Assembly (NCBI GenBank): GCA_963669455.1
Contig: OY770026.1
Coordinates: 372,001-436,000 of the forward strand
DNA: 64,000 nucleotides
DNA from: JAWKWH01 sp963669455
GTDB lineage: Bacteria > Pseudomonadota > Alphaproteobacteria > Rhizobiales > Rhizobiaceae
Direction of reading: 5' to 3'
Shown: piece after piece, positions 34,032 through 42,958 of the stretch
How positions within the stretch are numbered: the stretch's first letter is position 1
Layout of the letters: every line of letters starts with the position of its first letter
Translations under genes and position numbers: made by a program
Notes under the pieces: model-generated
What the model was told of the DNA's origin: nothing
Database searches by the model: none
The model's input: the letters and a program-made list of their open reading frames with translations, nothing else

Positions 34032-35288
34032 GTGGAACAAATTCTGCGCAAATGCGTGCATTGCGGGTTTTGCACCGCAACCTGCCCAACCTATCTTTTG
34101 CTCGGCAACGAGCTGGACAGCCCGCGAGGGCGTATTTATCTGATCAAGGACATGCTGGAAAACGGGCGTGCCGCCGACCGGGAAAGCGTGATCCATATCG
34201 ATCGCTGCCTTTCCTGCCTTGCCTGCACGACGACCTGTCCGTCGGGCGTCGATTATATGCATTTGATCGATCATGCCCGCGCCCATGTCGAAAAAACCTA
34301 TCGTCGTCCGGTTTTCGAGCGTGCCTTGCGTCATCTTCTGGCGATGATACTGCCCTATCCATCCCGATTCAGAGCAGTTTTGACGTTGGCAAAATTTGCT
34401 AAACCGGTCGCCAAGGTGTTTGCGCTCACCCGGCAAACGAAGCCGCTTGCGGCCATGTTGACCCTTGCGCCGGCCTCCGTCCCGGCCAAACCGGCTTCCG
34501 CGAAAGTTTTAATCCACAGTCCCCCCGGAATCAGGAAATATCGTGTCGCTCTGCTACGCGGTTGCGCACAGTCGGTGCTTGACCCTGCGATCAACGAGGC
34601 GGCGATTTCGCTTTTGACCCGGCTTGGCGTCGAGGTCATCACGCCCGAAGGTGAGGGATGTTGCGGCGCGTTGGTGCATCATATGGGCCGCGAGATGCAG
34701 GCGCTCGCTCAGGCGCGAAACAATGTCGATCTATGGACCGGTGAAATCGAGGGCCAGGGTCTGGATGCGATAATCATCACCGCGTCGGGCTGCGGTACCA
34801 CGATCAAGGATTATGGCCATATGCTGAAACTTGATCCGGACTATGCCGGAAAAGCCGCCAAAATATCGTCGCTTGCGAAGGATATCACCGAATTCCTGTC
34901 AGATATTGATCTGCACGAACCATCGACAAAAACCGGTGTTACAGTGGCCTATCACTCGGCCTGCTCCATGCAGCACGGCCAGAAAATTTCCGTTCAGCCC
35001 AAAAAACTGCTGCAGAAGGCCGGTTTTGAGGTCCGGGAGCCGCGTGAAGGCCATCTTTGTTGCGGCTCGGCCGGTACCTATAACATTATGCAGCCGGATA
35101 TCGCGGTTAGGCTGAGAGACCGGAAAATCGCCAATATCGAGGCCACAGGCGCCGATATCATCGCCGCAGGCAATATTGGTTGTATCAGCCAGATTGATTC
35201 GGCTTCGAAACAACCGGTCATTCACACGATAAAATTGCTTAATTGGGCGTTTGGCGGTGCAAAACCCGTAGAGCTGGAAAGCCGTTAG
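34032..35288 (+). CDS. glcF: Glycolate oxidase iron-sulfur subunit GlcF, apparent 5' frameshift
   Basis: GlcF carries electrons from GlcDE through two 4Fe-4S clusters: CVHCGFCTATCP and CLSCLACTTTCP near the N-terminus. It also has two CCG domains (EGEGCCGALVHH and GHLCCGSAGTYN). The open frame begins only at a GTG (34032), giving 418 residues. Upstream, an ATG at 33982 encodes MQTNFS, the usual GlcF start, but in another frame. One extra base in the T-run 33993-33997 would join it to HHQLADPATAEVEQ, the expected continuation. So the natural start is probably 33982 with a one-base deletion or sequencing error. The clusters are intact in either case. Confidence 0.9.
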   Translation: MEQILRKCVHCGFCTATCPTYLLLGNELDSPRGRIYLIKDMLENGRAADRESVIHIDRCLSCLACTTTCPSGVDYMHLIDHARAHVEKTYRRPVFERALRHLLAMILPYPSRFRAVLTLAKFAKPVAKVFALTRQTKPLAAMLTLAPASVPAKPASAKVLIHSPPGIRKYRVALLRGCAQSVLDPAINEAAISLLTRLGVEVITPEGEGCCGALVHHMGREMQALAQARNNVDLWTGEIEGQGLDAIIITASGCGTTIKDYGHMLKLDPDYAGKAAKISSLAKDITEFLSDIDLHEPSTKTGVTVAYHSACSMQHGQKISVQPKKLLQKAGFEVREPREGHLCCGSAGTYNIMQPDIAVRLRDRKIANIEATGADIIAAGNIGCISQIDSASKQPVIHTIKLLNWAFGGAKPVELESR

Positions 35289-35301
35289 AAAACCAATAAA
35301 C

Positions 35302-35365
35302 GGGGAAGCACAAGAGCCCGAAACCGTGCTTCCCCTGTTTGACCCGGCTTGCCACTAGCCGGGTC
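35302..35365. terminator. Tandem hairpins between convergent glcF and L,D-transpeptidase genes
   Basis: A perfect 10-bp stem (35302-35311 with 35326-35335) is flanked by AAAC and TGTTT. A second perfect 9-bp stem (35341-35349 with 35357-35365) follows directly. Together they can end transcription from both sides. Confidence 0.75.
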
Positions 35366-35397
35366 TACAGCCCTTCTTAGGGCCTTTGTCAGACTGG

Positions 35398-36150
35398 TCA
35401 GATGACGATGACCCTGGTGCCGACCGGCACACGCTCATAAAGATCAACAACATCTTCGTTACGCATTCGGATGCAGCCCGACGATACCGCGCCGCCAATG
35501 GTCCAGGGTGCATTGGTGCCGTGGATGCGATAGAGCGTCGATCCCAGATAAAGGGCGCGCGCGCCAAGCGGATTGGCTGGTCCACCGGGCATATGAGCCG
35601 GCAAAACATTGCCCTTCTTGCGTTCGCGGGCAATCATCTCGGCTGGCGGGCGCCAATCCGGCCAATGCCGCTTGAGCGTCACGTTGTGGGTGCCTGCCCA
35701 TTCAAAGCCCGGCTTTCCGACGCCAACACCATAGCGGCGCGCCTTGCCGCCCTTCAAAACCAGATAGAGATAGCGCTCATTGGTATCGATGATGATCGTG
35801 CCGACCTTATGCGACCTGCCATAATCGACAACGGTCGGCAGATATTTCGGATTCATGCGCGGGGTCGCTGCTTTGCGCGGCTTGGGTGCGGCGGCAGCAG
35901 CCGTTCTCACATCATTTCGCTTGCGCTTTCGAAAAATCGACCGGCGCGGTGCAGGTTCGGCGGGACGCATGACCGCGCGGCGATTGGAGCTTCCCACCGG
36001 TGTCCGGTGCATTTGCATGACCCATGGCGCCGACAGGTCCGGGCTGACAAGAACCGGCGGTCTGTCCCGGTACCGGTCATTGGCCTGACTGGATGCTATG
36101 GAAAGGAGTGAAACGGCAGCCGCTATTGCGGCCAGAAATAATAATCGCAT
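35398..36150 (-). CDS. Periplasmic L,D-transpeptidase (YkuD domain)
   Basis: The 250-residue product starts with a cleavable signal peptide (MRLLFLAAIAAAVSLLSIASSQA). A basic, proline- and arginine-rich linker follows to about residue 100. The YkuD domain holds the catalytic motif HGTNAP...SSGCIRM with His210 and Cys226. Such enzymes make 3-3 peptidoglycan crosslinks or tether proteins to peptidoglycan, and many occur per genome in Hyphomicrobiales. It stands alone between a terminator and a 226-bp gap before tag. Confidence 0.92.
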   Translation of the reverse strand: MRLLFLAAIAAAVSLLSIASSQANDRYRDRPPVLVSPDLSAPWVMQMHRTPVGSSNRRAVMRPAEPAPRRSIFRKRKRNDVRTAAAAAPKPRKAATPRMNPKYLPTVVDYGRSHKVGTIIIDTNERYLYLVLKGGKARRYGVGVGKPGFEWAGTHNVTLKRHWPDWRPPAEMIARERKKGNVLPAHMPGGPANPLGARALYLGSTLYRIHGTNAPWTIGGAVSSGCIRMRNEDVVDLYERVPVGTRVIVI

Positions 36151-36376
36151 CGGACGTACTCTCTACTGGATCGTCACTTTTTTGAGGCGCGGCAAGCATA
36201 CCGCTCCGGCTGAGACAGGTAAACTGCCGTGTAATCAGAGTCCGAAAGGTGAATCGATTTTGATAAAATGCGAAATTGTCAGGAAAGATTTTGGTGTGGT
36301 TACCTCATGGTTCAGAAATCTGGTAAAGGGGTGATGAATCCAGCCGTTTTTGCCGTTAACCATGGGGTTTTGATCG

Positions 36377-37039
36377 TTGGAAAACAATAACGAACCCGAA
36401 ACGACCGGCCTGTTGGAGGGTTCGGATGGAAAATTGCGTTGTTTTTGGCATGGTGGCCTGAAAGACTATCAATCCTATCATGACCGCGAATGGGGCCGAC
36501 CCGTTGATTGCGATGTCCGGTTGTTTGAGAAACTGTGTCTGGAAGGATTTCAGTCGGGCCTGTCCTGGCTGACGATATTACGCAAACGCGAGAACTTTCG
36601 TGCCGCATTTGATGGTTTCGACTTCCACAGGGTGGCGGAATTCAACGATAATGACGTGGAACGGCTTTTGGGAGACGCCGGGATTGTGCGCCATCGCGGC
36701 AAGATCACATCAACGATCAACAATGCCAATCGTGCAATCGAGATGCAAAAGGAGTTTGGTTCACTGGCTGCCTATTTCTGGGCCTATGAGCCAGGACCCG
36801 AAGACAGGCCAGAAAAACTCGACAAGGCAACGCTCATGACACTCGGCAAGACCGAAATATCGACGCGGATTTCAAAGGATTTGAAAAAGCGCGGCTGGTC
36901 ATTTGTCGGGCCGACCACGGTCTACGCCTTCATGCAGGCGATGGGTCTGGTCAACGACCACATCGAAGGCTGCTGCATGCGCGACATATGCGAGGCCGAG
37001 CGGGCGGCATTCAAGCGGCCCGGCAGGCGGCCTGGATAA
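36377..37039 (+). CDS. tag: DNA-3-methyladenine glycosylase I
   Basis: Tag excises 3-methyladenine from alkylated DNA. The 220-residue product has LRCFWHGG, YHDREWGRPV, SGLSWLTILRKRENFRAAF and FVGPTTVYAFMQAMGLVNDHIEGCC. The Cys and His in the first two and the last segments fit the known zinc site of Tag. The frame opens at a TTG because a stop lies two codons upstream and no ATG is near, so TTG is the likely start. Its stop overlaps the next ATG (TAATG). Confidence 0.93.
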   Translation: MENNNEPETTGLLEGSDGKLRCFWHGGLKDYQSYHDREWGRPVDCDVRLFEKLCLEGFQSGLSWLTILRKRENFRAAFDGFDFHRVAEFNDNDVERLLGDAGIVRHRGKITSTINNANRAIEMQKEFGSLAAYFWAYEPGPEDRPEKLDKATLMTLGKTEISTRISKDLKKRGWSFVGPTTVYAFMQAMGLVNDHIEGCCMRDICEAERAAFKRPGRRPG

Positions 37040-37464
37040 TGCCGGCACGCCGTCCCTTCGAAGTTCCCGGGATCGAGGCTGCCTATCAGGCGTTTCCCGG
37101 CGACATAAGGCAAAAGCTTCTTAGCCTGCGTGATCTCGTTTTCGAGACAGAGGCCAATACCCCCGGCGCCGGGCCGATCGTCGAGGCGTTGAAATGGGGG
37201 CAACCGAGTTTCGTGACGGTTGGCCGTCACGGCAGTACCTTCCGGCTTGGTGCAATCGATGAAGGCCCGGCGACGCACGCGCTTTACTTTTTATGCCAAA
37301 CAACGCTGATTGGCACATTCCGGCAACACTACAGCCAGGTTCTTGATTTCAAGGACAACCGCGCAATCTTGTTCATGCGCGGCCGCGATTATCCGCGTGA
37401 AGCGATATCGCATTGCATGGCGCTGGCCATGACCTACCGTTTGAGATCATCCGTCAATGGCTGA
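37039..37464 (+). CDS. DUF1801 family protein
   Basis: A 141-residue protein with the DUF1801/YdhG-like fold segments LLSLRDLVFETEANTPGAGPIVEALKWGQPSFVT near residue 30 and YFLCQTTLIGTFRQHYSQVLDFKDNRAILF. The role of the family is unknown. It is translationally coupled to tag, which hints at a shared stress or repair regulation, but nothing else supports this. The longer frame to 36988 inside tag was rejected. Confidence 0.8.
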   Translation: MPARRPFEVPGIEAAYQAFPGDIRQKLLSLRDLVFETEANTPGAGPIVEALKWGQPSFVTVGRHGSTFRLGAIDEGPATHALYFLCQTTLIGTFRQHYSQVLDFKDNRAILFMRGRDYPREAISHCMALAMTYRLRSSVNG

Positions 37465-37511
37465 AGCGGCAGTCCTGATTTACCTTGCCTACTGTTTCAG
37501 ATGCCTGAGCG

Positions 37512-37540
37512 CTTGCCGGTTTAGGGGCAATCGCCTATAA
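37512..37540 (+). promoter_or_regulatory. Candidate sigma-70 promoter for hisS-hisZ-hisG
   Basis: CTTGCC (37512-37517) and CTATAA (37535-37540) are spaced by 17 bases, close to the rhizobial consensus CTTGAC-N17-CTATAT. They lie 52 bases before the hisS ATG in a 127-bp gap. Confidence 0.5.
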
Positions 37541-37591
37541 GTCCGCGCCCGTTGTAAAAAGCGGGGTTTTGCCCAGCTGGACGCGGATTTC

Positions 37592-39100
37592 ATGGCCGAC
37601 AAGAAGAAAAAACCACAAAAGATCAAAGCCCGCCTGCCGCGTGGCTTTGTCGACCGGTCGCCGGATGATATCCGCGCCACCAACCGCATGGTCGCAGCCA
37701 TCGCTGAGGTGTATGAGCGCTACGGGTTTGATCCGGTTGAAACGCCGCTGTTTGAATATACCGATGCGCTTGGGAAATTTTTACCTGATTCCGACCGGCC
37801 CAATGAGGGCGTGTTTTCGTTGCTGGACGATGACGAGCAGTGGATGTCGCTTCGCTACGATCTGACCGCGCCGCTTGCCCGCCATGTGGCGGAGAATTTC
37901 AATGATATCCAGCTTCCCTACCGCACCTGGCGGGCAGGCCTAGTGTTTCGCAACGAAAAACCGGGGCCGGGGCGCTTCCGCCAGTTCATGCAGCTTGATG
38001 CCGACAGTGTCGGCGCGCCCGGCGTACAGGCCGACGCTGAAATGTGCATGATGATGGCCGATACGATGGAGGCGCTCGGGGTAAAACGCGGCGATTATGT
38101 GATCCGCGTCAACAACCGCAAGGTGCTCGACGGGGTGATGGAGACAATCGGCCTTGGCGGTGCTGAGAACGCCGGACGGCGGCTCACCGTGCTGCGCGCT
38201 ATCGACAAGCTTGACCGGCTGGGCATTGAGGGTGTCGAGCAGCTTTTGGGTGCAGGGCGCTGGGACGGCGGCAGGGAAGGCGAGGGCGATTTTACCAAGG
38301 GTGCAGGGCTTGATGAGGGGCAGATCAGTTCGGTCTTGGTTGGGATCGGTGTTACTGAGGATAATTCCAGCGACTATCAGGCCTCTGAGGCCTATTCCGA
38401 TGGTATGGGCGAGCTGGCAAAAATCGAGCAAATTGCCCGATCTTGCGATTATCAGCAGGATCGTATCAAGATCGACCCTTCCGTTGTCCGTGGGCTCGAA
38501 TATTATACCGGGCCGGTCTATGAGGCTGAATTGCTGGCCGAAATACCCAATGAAAAAGGCGAAATCGTCCAGTTCGGTTCGGTCGGCGGTGGCGGGCGCT
38601 ATGACGGGCTGGTATCGCGTTTCATGGGCCAGCCGGTGCCGGCAACCGGATTTTCCATTGGCGTATCACGGCTGATGACGGCGCTTAAAAATCTTGGCCA
38701 GCTGGACACATCCGACAAAATCGCCCCGGTGCTGGTGACGGTGATGGATGGCGATGTGCAGGCGCTTGGCCGGTATCAGAAAATGGCGCAAAATCTCCGC
38801 AATGCCGGTATCCGCGCCGAGATGTATCAGGGCAACTGGAAGAAATTTGGCAATCAGCTCAAATATGCCGACCGGCGCGACTGTCCACTGGCGATCATTC
38901 AAGGCTCCGATGAGCGTGCGGCAGGCGAGGTACAGATCAAGGATCTGATCGAAGGCAAGCGGCAGGCCGAAGCGATCAGTTCCAACGAGGAATGGCGGCA
39001 GGCCCGGGTAGCGCAAACCACCGTGCGGGAGGCGGAGCTGGTGGAAACGGTCAAAAAACTGCTGGCCCAGCAGGATGCAGACCGGAAAGCCGGCCTGTGA
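37592..39100 (+). CDS. hisS: Histidyl-tRNA synthetase
   Basis: HisS charges tRNA-His in the cytoplasm. The 502-residue class II synthetase shows motif 2 (YRTWRAGLVFRNEKPGPGRFRQFMQLDADSVG near residue 110), the histidine-A region VRGLEYYTGPVYEAEL and motif 3 (GSVGGGGRYDGLVSRF). The C-terminal anticodon-binding domain starts at about 370. It is followed by hisZ after 7 bases, the rhizobial arrangement that links charging with histidine synthesis. No T-box or attenuator was seen in the leader. Confidence 0.96.
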   Translation: MADKKKKPQKIKARLPRGFVDRSPDDIRATNRMVAAIAEVYERYGFDPVETPLFEYTDALGKFLPDSDRPNEGVFSLLDDDEQWMSLRYDLTAPLARHVAENFNDIQLPYRTWRAGLVFRNEKPGPGRFRQFMQLDADSVGAPGVQADAEMCMMMADTMEALGVKRGDYVIRVNNRKVLDGVMETIGLGGAENAGRRLTVLRAIDKLDRLGIEGVEQLLGAGRWDGGREGEGDFTKGAGLDEGQISSVLVGIGVTEDNSSDYQASEAYSDGMGELAKIEQIARSCDYQQDRIKIDPSVVRGLEYYTGPVYEAELLAEIPNEKGEIVQFGSVGGGGRYDGLVSRFMGQPVPATGFSIGVSRLMTALKNLGQLDTSDKIAPVLVTVMDGDVQALGRYQKMAQNLRNAGIRAEMYQGNWKKFGNQLKYADRRDCPLAIIQGSDERAAGEVQIKDLIEGKRQAEAISSNEEWRQARVAQTTVREAELVETVKKLLAQQDADRKAGL

Positions 39101-39107
39101 TACCCGT

Positions 39108-40229
39108 ATGAACAACCGCTACCCAGCCATTTCGCCAGCCATTTTGGTGCTGATGTCGGCACGGGAGGCGGAGTACGCCGATATTCCGGTGTTGCAACCG
39201 GCCGATCCGTTTCTTGACATGGCCGGAGAAGAATTGCGCAGCCGCATCTTTCTCACCCAGAACGAGAAGGGCGAGTCCTTGTGTTTGCGGCCCGAATTCA
39301 CCATCCCGGTCTGCCAGAAATATATCGCCAGCGGCAGCGGTGCCCACAAACGCTATGGCTATATCGGCGAAGTGTTCCGGCAGCGGCGCAACGGCCAAAC
39401 GGAATTTTTCCAGACCGGTATTGAAGATCTCGGCGATCCGGATCATTCGGCCGCCGATGCGCGTGCCGTTGGCGATGCGCTGGCGGTCTTGCGGGTGGCG
39501 CTGCCCGATGAGCCCATGCGGGTGGTAATTGGCGATCAGGCGATATTCGAGGCGGTGCTCGGCGCGCTTGGCCTGCCGAATGGCTGGAAAAAGCGGTTGG
39601 CGCGCTCATTCGGCTCGCGGCCTTCACTTGAGGCCGCATTACATGAATTGCAAAAGCCCCATAGCGGCGGCCGCTTTGAGCCGCCGGTTTCCGGTCTGAT
39701 CGCTGCCGAGGACGAGGCTGGCCTTACCGCCCATATCGCCGCTCAGATGGCAGAGGTCGGCATGCACCCGCAATCGGGCCGTTCTGCGAAAGAAATAGCC
39801 AACCGGTTGATTGAAAAGACCAAACTGGCTGAAACCAGACTGCCGACAGGGGCAATGAAAACGCTAAGAAGTTTCTTGTCTATCAAGGTGCCGCTGGCCG
39901 ATGCTGCATCGGCGCTCAGGGATTTTGCCAGCGAGAACGATATTGATATCGTAGATGCACTGAAACAGTTTTCTGCCCGTGCCGGCGCGATATCCATGCA
40001 AAAGTCCGACGGGGCGGAGCTTCACTACGACGCCACATTCGGCCGGCCGCTTGACTATTATACCGGCCATGTTTTTGAAGTCTTTGCAGATGGTGTTCGC
40101 CAGCCGCTGGCAGGCGGTGGCCGCTATGACCGCCTTTTGACCATGCTTGGCGCATCTGAGACCACGCCCGGCGTCGGCTTTTCGGTATGGCTGGACAGGG
40201 TTGAAACCATTACAGGTGCCTGGACATGA
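39108..40229 (+). CDS. hisZ: ATP phosphoribosyltransferase regulatory subunit
   Basis: HisZ is a HisS-like paralogue without aminoacylation activity that binds short-form HisG and allows feedback by histidine. The 373-residue product keeps class II folds (LQPADPFLDMAGEELRSRIFLTQ, LRPEFTIPVCQ, YGYIGEVFRQRRNGQTEFFQTGIE) and FGRPLDYYTGHVFEV near the C-terminus, but lacks the anticodon domain. The ATG at 39108 follows the hisS stop; a longer frame from 39075 lies inside hisS. It overlaps hisG by four bases. Confidence 0.94.
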   Translation: MNNRYPAISPAILVLMSAREAEYADIPVLQPADPFLDMAGEELRSRIFLTQNEKGESLCLRPEFTIPVCQKYIASGSGAHKRYGYIGEVFRQRRNGQTEFFQTGIEDLGDPDHSAADARAVGDALAVLRVALPDEPMRVVIGDQAIFEAVLGALGLPNGWKKRLARSFGSRPSLEAALHELQKPHSGGRFEPPVSGLIAAEDEAGLTAHIAAQMAEVGMHPQSGRSAKEIANRLIEKTKLAETRLPTGAMKTLRSFLSIKVPLADAASALRDFASENDIDIVDALKQFSARAGAISMQKSDGAELHYDATFGRPLDYYTGHVFEVFADGVRQPLAGGGRYDRLLTMLGASETTPGVGFSVWLDRVETITGAWT

Positions 40230-40924
40230 GTATCACACTGGCATTGCCGTCCAAGGGCCGGTTGAAGGAGCAGGCCATCAGTCTGTTCGGGAAAGCGGGA
40301 TTTCCGATTTTTCTGCCCGGCGACGACCGGAAGTACCGGGCCCACATCCAGGGGCAGGACAATATCGAAGTCATTTTCATGTCTGCTTCCGAAATCGCAA
40401 GCGAGCTTGGAAACGGGTCCATCGATATCGGCATCACCGGGGAGGATCTGATCCGCGAGACGCTTGCCGATGCTGACGAACGGGTCGAAATTGTCGCCGG
40501 GCTTGGTTACGGCCGGGCCGATGTGGTCGTCGCCGTGCCGGATGTTTGGATCGATGTCACCACCATGGCAGACCTCGATGATGTGGCTGCCGATTTTCGC
40601 CAGCGCCACGGGCGGCGGCTGAGGATCGCGACCAAATACTGGCGGCTGACGCAGGCGTTTTTCTCGGCCAAACACGGTATTCAGGTTTATCGGATCGTTG
40701 AAAGCCTGGGCGCTACCGAAGGCGCGCCGGCAGCCGGATCGGCCGATATTATCGTCGATATCACGTCGACCGGATCGACGTTGCGCGCCAATCATCTAAG
40801 AGTGCTTGATGACGGGGTTATCCTCGAATCGGAAGCCTGCCTGGTCATGTCGAAGAAAAAGCGTGCTAAAGCCGATCAGTCGGCTTGCCGCGTGCTTGCC
40901 GAAACCGTGGCACTTTCGCTGTGA
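40226..40924 (+). CDS. hisG: ATP phosphoribosyltransferase, short form
   Basis: HisG begins histidine synthesis from ATP and PRPP. At 232 residues it is the short form that needs HisZ. Signature segments are LALPSKGRLKEQA, IDIGITGEDLI and SADIIVDITSTGSTLRANHL, the last containing the PRPP-binding loop. It ends the hisS-hisZ-hisG operon; rpe follows after 80 bases. No frameshift or loss of key residues was seen. Confidence 0.96.
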   Translation: MSITLALPSKGRLKEQAISLFGKAGFPIFLPGDDRKYRAHIQGQDNIEVIFMSASEIASELGNGSIDIGITGEDLIRETLADADERVEIVAGLGYGRADVVVAVPDVWIDVTTMADLDDVAADFRQRHGRRLRIATKYWRLTQAFFSAKHGIQVYRIVESLGATEGAPAAGSADIIVDITSTGSTLRANHLRVLDDGVILESEACLVMSKKKRAKADQSACRVLAETVALSL

Positions 40925-41004
40925 CAGGCGATCATTGGCCGAGCCTGTACGATTGGGCGGCAAGGCTATAAAGAAATCAGGTGCTCAAAAGCGGGATACA
41001 TCTT

Positions 41005-41685
41005 ATGTCCACAATCATCGCGCCATCGGTTCTGGCATCGGATTTTTCCAAACTCGGCGACGAGGTCGAGGCTGTCGCTGAGGCCGGTGCTGACTGGATT
41101 CATCTCGATGTCATGGACGGTCATTTTGTTCCCAACATCTCCTTCGGCCCGCCGGTCATCCAATCGATCCGCGATCGCACCGACAAGATTTTCGACTGTC
41201 ATTTGATGATTGAGCCCGCCGATCCGTATCTTGCGGCGTTTGCGGCGGCCGGTTGCGATATCATCACCGTTCACGCGGAAGCCGGACCGCATCTCGACCG
41301 CTCACTGCAGGCAATCCGCGATCTGGGCAAAAAAGCCGGTGTTTCGCTGAACCCGTCAACACCGGAAAGCGTGATCGAATACGTACTCGACCGGCTCGAT
41401 CTGATATTGCTGATGACGGTCAATCCGGGGTTTGGCGGTCAGGCCTTTATCCCCGCGGTGGCCGACAAGGTTGCCCGCGTCAAGGCGTTGATTGGCAGCC
41501 GGCCTATCGACATTGAGATCGATGGTGGCGTGACGCCGGAGACCGCGCCTTTGGTCGCGCGTGCAGGCGCCAATGTGCTGGTTGCCGGATCGGCGGTGTT
41601 CAAGGGCGGTTCGGTTGACGCCTATCGCAGCAATATCGATGCGATCCGCACAGCCGCCGATCTTGCCAGCGGTGCGGCGGTCTAG
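41005..41685 (+). CDS. rpe: Ribulose-phosphate 3-epimerase
   Basis: Rpe interconverts ribulose-5-phosphate and xylulose-5-phosphate in the pentose phosphate pathway, linked to Zwf and Pgl above. The 226-residue TIM barrel shows IHLDVMDGHFVPNISFGP, VHAEAGPHL, LLMTVNPGFGGQ and IDGGVTPE, which include the metal-binding His and Asp residues. The ATG at 41005 is preferred over the frame start at 40981. The length is normal. Confidence 0.96.
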   Translation: MSTIIAPSVLASDFSKLGDEVEAVAEAGADWIHLDVMDGHFVPNISFGPPVIQSIRDRTDKIFDCHLMIEPADPYLAAFAAAGCDIITVHAEAGPHLDRSLQAIRDLGKKAGVSLNPSTPESVIEYVLDRLDLILLMTVNPGFGGQAFIPAVADKVARVKALIGSRPIDIEIDGGVTPETAPLVARAGANVLVAGSAVFKGGSVDAYRSNIDAIRTAADLASGAAV

Positions 41686-41749
41686 TGGTCTGTTCGAAAC
41701 GCTTGCATCCGGTTACTAGTCATAGTCTTTGATATGGTTTTTGCAAAAT

Positions 41750-42130
41750 CTACTGCGCCAGTATGGTGACGATTGCCGCAAACATGATCAGGATCGTTGC
41801 AAGCGATCCAATAAATCTCGGAAAACGTCTCATCTCCACCGTGTCCAACCCCAGCGGATGAATGACACGTGCCGTGAGCAGCACAACCCCGAGCAGATGC
41901 AGCCACCAGCCCGGCGCTCCGTTGATTTCAGCGACGACAAGAAGCAGTAATGCAAGAGGCACTTGCTCGATGAAATTTGCCTGACGTCTTATGGCTACCT
42001 GCAAGCGTGTATCGCCACCATCACCCAATGAGATCCCGGATCGAAACCGCTCCCGCCCCACGAGCAATTGCAGTGTGATCCCAATAATAGCAAGCAGTGC
42101 ACAGTAAAATCCTGAAATTTCTACCGGCAT
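41750..42130 (-). CDS. MAPEG family membrane protein
   Basis: The 126-residue protein has four predicted membrane helices and the MAPEG pattern FRSGISLGDGGDTRLQVAIRRQANFIEQVPLALLLL, with the conserved Arg-Gln-Ala-Asn and Glu-x-x-Pro region. MAPEG members include microsomal glutathione S-transferases. GGAGATATC precedes the ATG at 42130, which decides the start. It is divergent from an AHSA1-ArsR-GST operon across 83 bases, so shared control by the ArsR-type regulator and a glutathione-linked role are plausible. Confidence 0.85.
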   Translation of the reverse strand: MPVEISGFYCALLAIIGITLQLLVGRERFRSGISLGDGGDTRLQVAIRRQANFIEQVPLALLLLVVAEINGAPGWWLHLLGVVLLTARVIHPLGLDTVEMRRFPRFIGSLATILIMFAAIVTILAQ

Positions 42131-42213
42131 GATATCTCCTAACGACAGCCTCCAGAGCATCTGCGCATAATAATTAAGTTGATACTTACGTAAGAAATGA
42201 CTAAACTATTTGA
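42131..42213. promoter_or_regulatory. Divergent promoter with palindromic operator candidate
   Basis: The perfect palindrome CTTACGTAAG (42185-42194) sits in the 83-bp gap between the MAPEG gene and the AHSA1-ArsR-GST operon, 20 bases before the AHSA1 ATG. No ribosome site precedes that ATG, so the transcript may be leaderless or nearly so. It is a good candidate site for the adjacent ArsR-type repressor. Confidence 0.5.
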
Positions 42214-42621
42214 ATGTCAACCAAGAAGTTCGAAATTACCCATTTCGTAAAGGCACCGCGCGAGGTGGTGTTCGACTATTTCACGGTGGCTGAGCGAATG
42301 ATCGAATGGCACGGGGTTGAGGCAGAGCTTGACCCCCGCCCTGGCGGACGGTTCCGAGTTCGCCATGCCGATGGCTCGGTCCTCGAAGGCGAGTTTGTCG
42401 AAATAGAAGCTCCCTGGCGCATCGTGTTTACGTGGGGGTTTGCAGAAGACCCGGAACGGACAGCTGAGCACACACCCGCAGGAGCGAGCCGTGTGGAGGT
42501 GCGCCTTTATAAAGAGCCTGACGGCACGCGGATCGAGTTGCGGCATTCTAACTTTGATGCCGCAGACGACGTTGGCCATGGTTGGGAATATTTTTTGTCG
42601 GAGTTGAGCGCTGCCCTATAA
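42214..42621 (+). CDS. AHSA1/SRPBCC domain protein
   Basis: The 135-residue START-like protein (residues 8-130) shows ITHFVKAPREVVFDYFTVAERMIEWHG and PGGRFRVRHADGSVLEGEFVEIEAPWRIVFTWGF, the ligand-pocket pattern of the AHSA1 (SRPBCC) family. Such proteins commonly sit next to ArsR-type regulators, as here. The ligand is unknown. No Shine-Dalgarno sequence is visible before the ATG. Confidence 0.88.
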   Translation: MSTKKFEITHFVKAPREVVFDYFTVAERMIEWHGVEAELDPRPGGRFRVRHADGSVLEGEFVEIEAPWRIVFTWGFAEDPERTAEHTPAGASRVEVRLYKEPDGTRIELRHSNFDAADDVGHGWEYFLSELSAAL

Positions 42622-42658
42622 AGCCGAAAACACCGGGGATGATCATCTCGATCGTCAG

Positions 42659-42958
42659 ATGCGTGCCCTTGCCGACCCGACTCGTCGCAGGATCATTCAG
42701 TTGGTTCGCAGCCGGGAGGTCGCCGCCGCCGAACTTGCAGCATCATTCGAACTCACACGACCAGCTATTTCGCAGCATTTGAAGGTTCTGGTAGATGCCA
42801 ACCTCATCACGGTTCGCAAAAAAGGCCGCCAGCGTCTTTACAATGTTCGGCAAGAATCCCTGAAAGCATTGTTCCTTAATCTCGATGACTACTGGTCTCT
42901 TGGCCTGTTGCGATTGCAATTGGCCGCGGAAGCCCGCGCCGGGAACACACTAAAATGA
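42659..42958 (+). CDS. ArsR-family transcriptional regulator
   Basis: The 99-residue winged helix-turn-helix protein has MRALADPTRRRIIQLVRSREVAAAELAASFELTRPAISQHLKVLVDANLI, the classic ArsR fold. No cysteine metal site is present (there are no cysteines), so it is of the non-metal subgroup that accompanies AHSA1 genes. The frame extends a few codons upstream without an ATG, so 42659 is the start; that cuts the usual N-terminus short by about ten residues. It overlaps the GST gene by four bases (ATGA). Confidence 0.9.
   Translation: MRALADPTRRRIIQLVRSREVAAAELAASFELTRPAISQHLKVLVDANLITVRKKGRQRLYNVRQESLKALFLNLDDYWSLGLLRLQLAAEARAGNTLK

Noticed and set aside
36151..36376. Possible gene between the L,D-transpeptidase and tag
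   Set aside because: The 226-bp gap holds only short frames without ribosome sites; nothing else was seen.
37465..37591. T-box or histidine attenuator before hisS
   Set aside because: No T-box core, His-rich leader peptide or terminator hairpin is present, only a promoter-like pair of hexamers.
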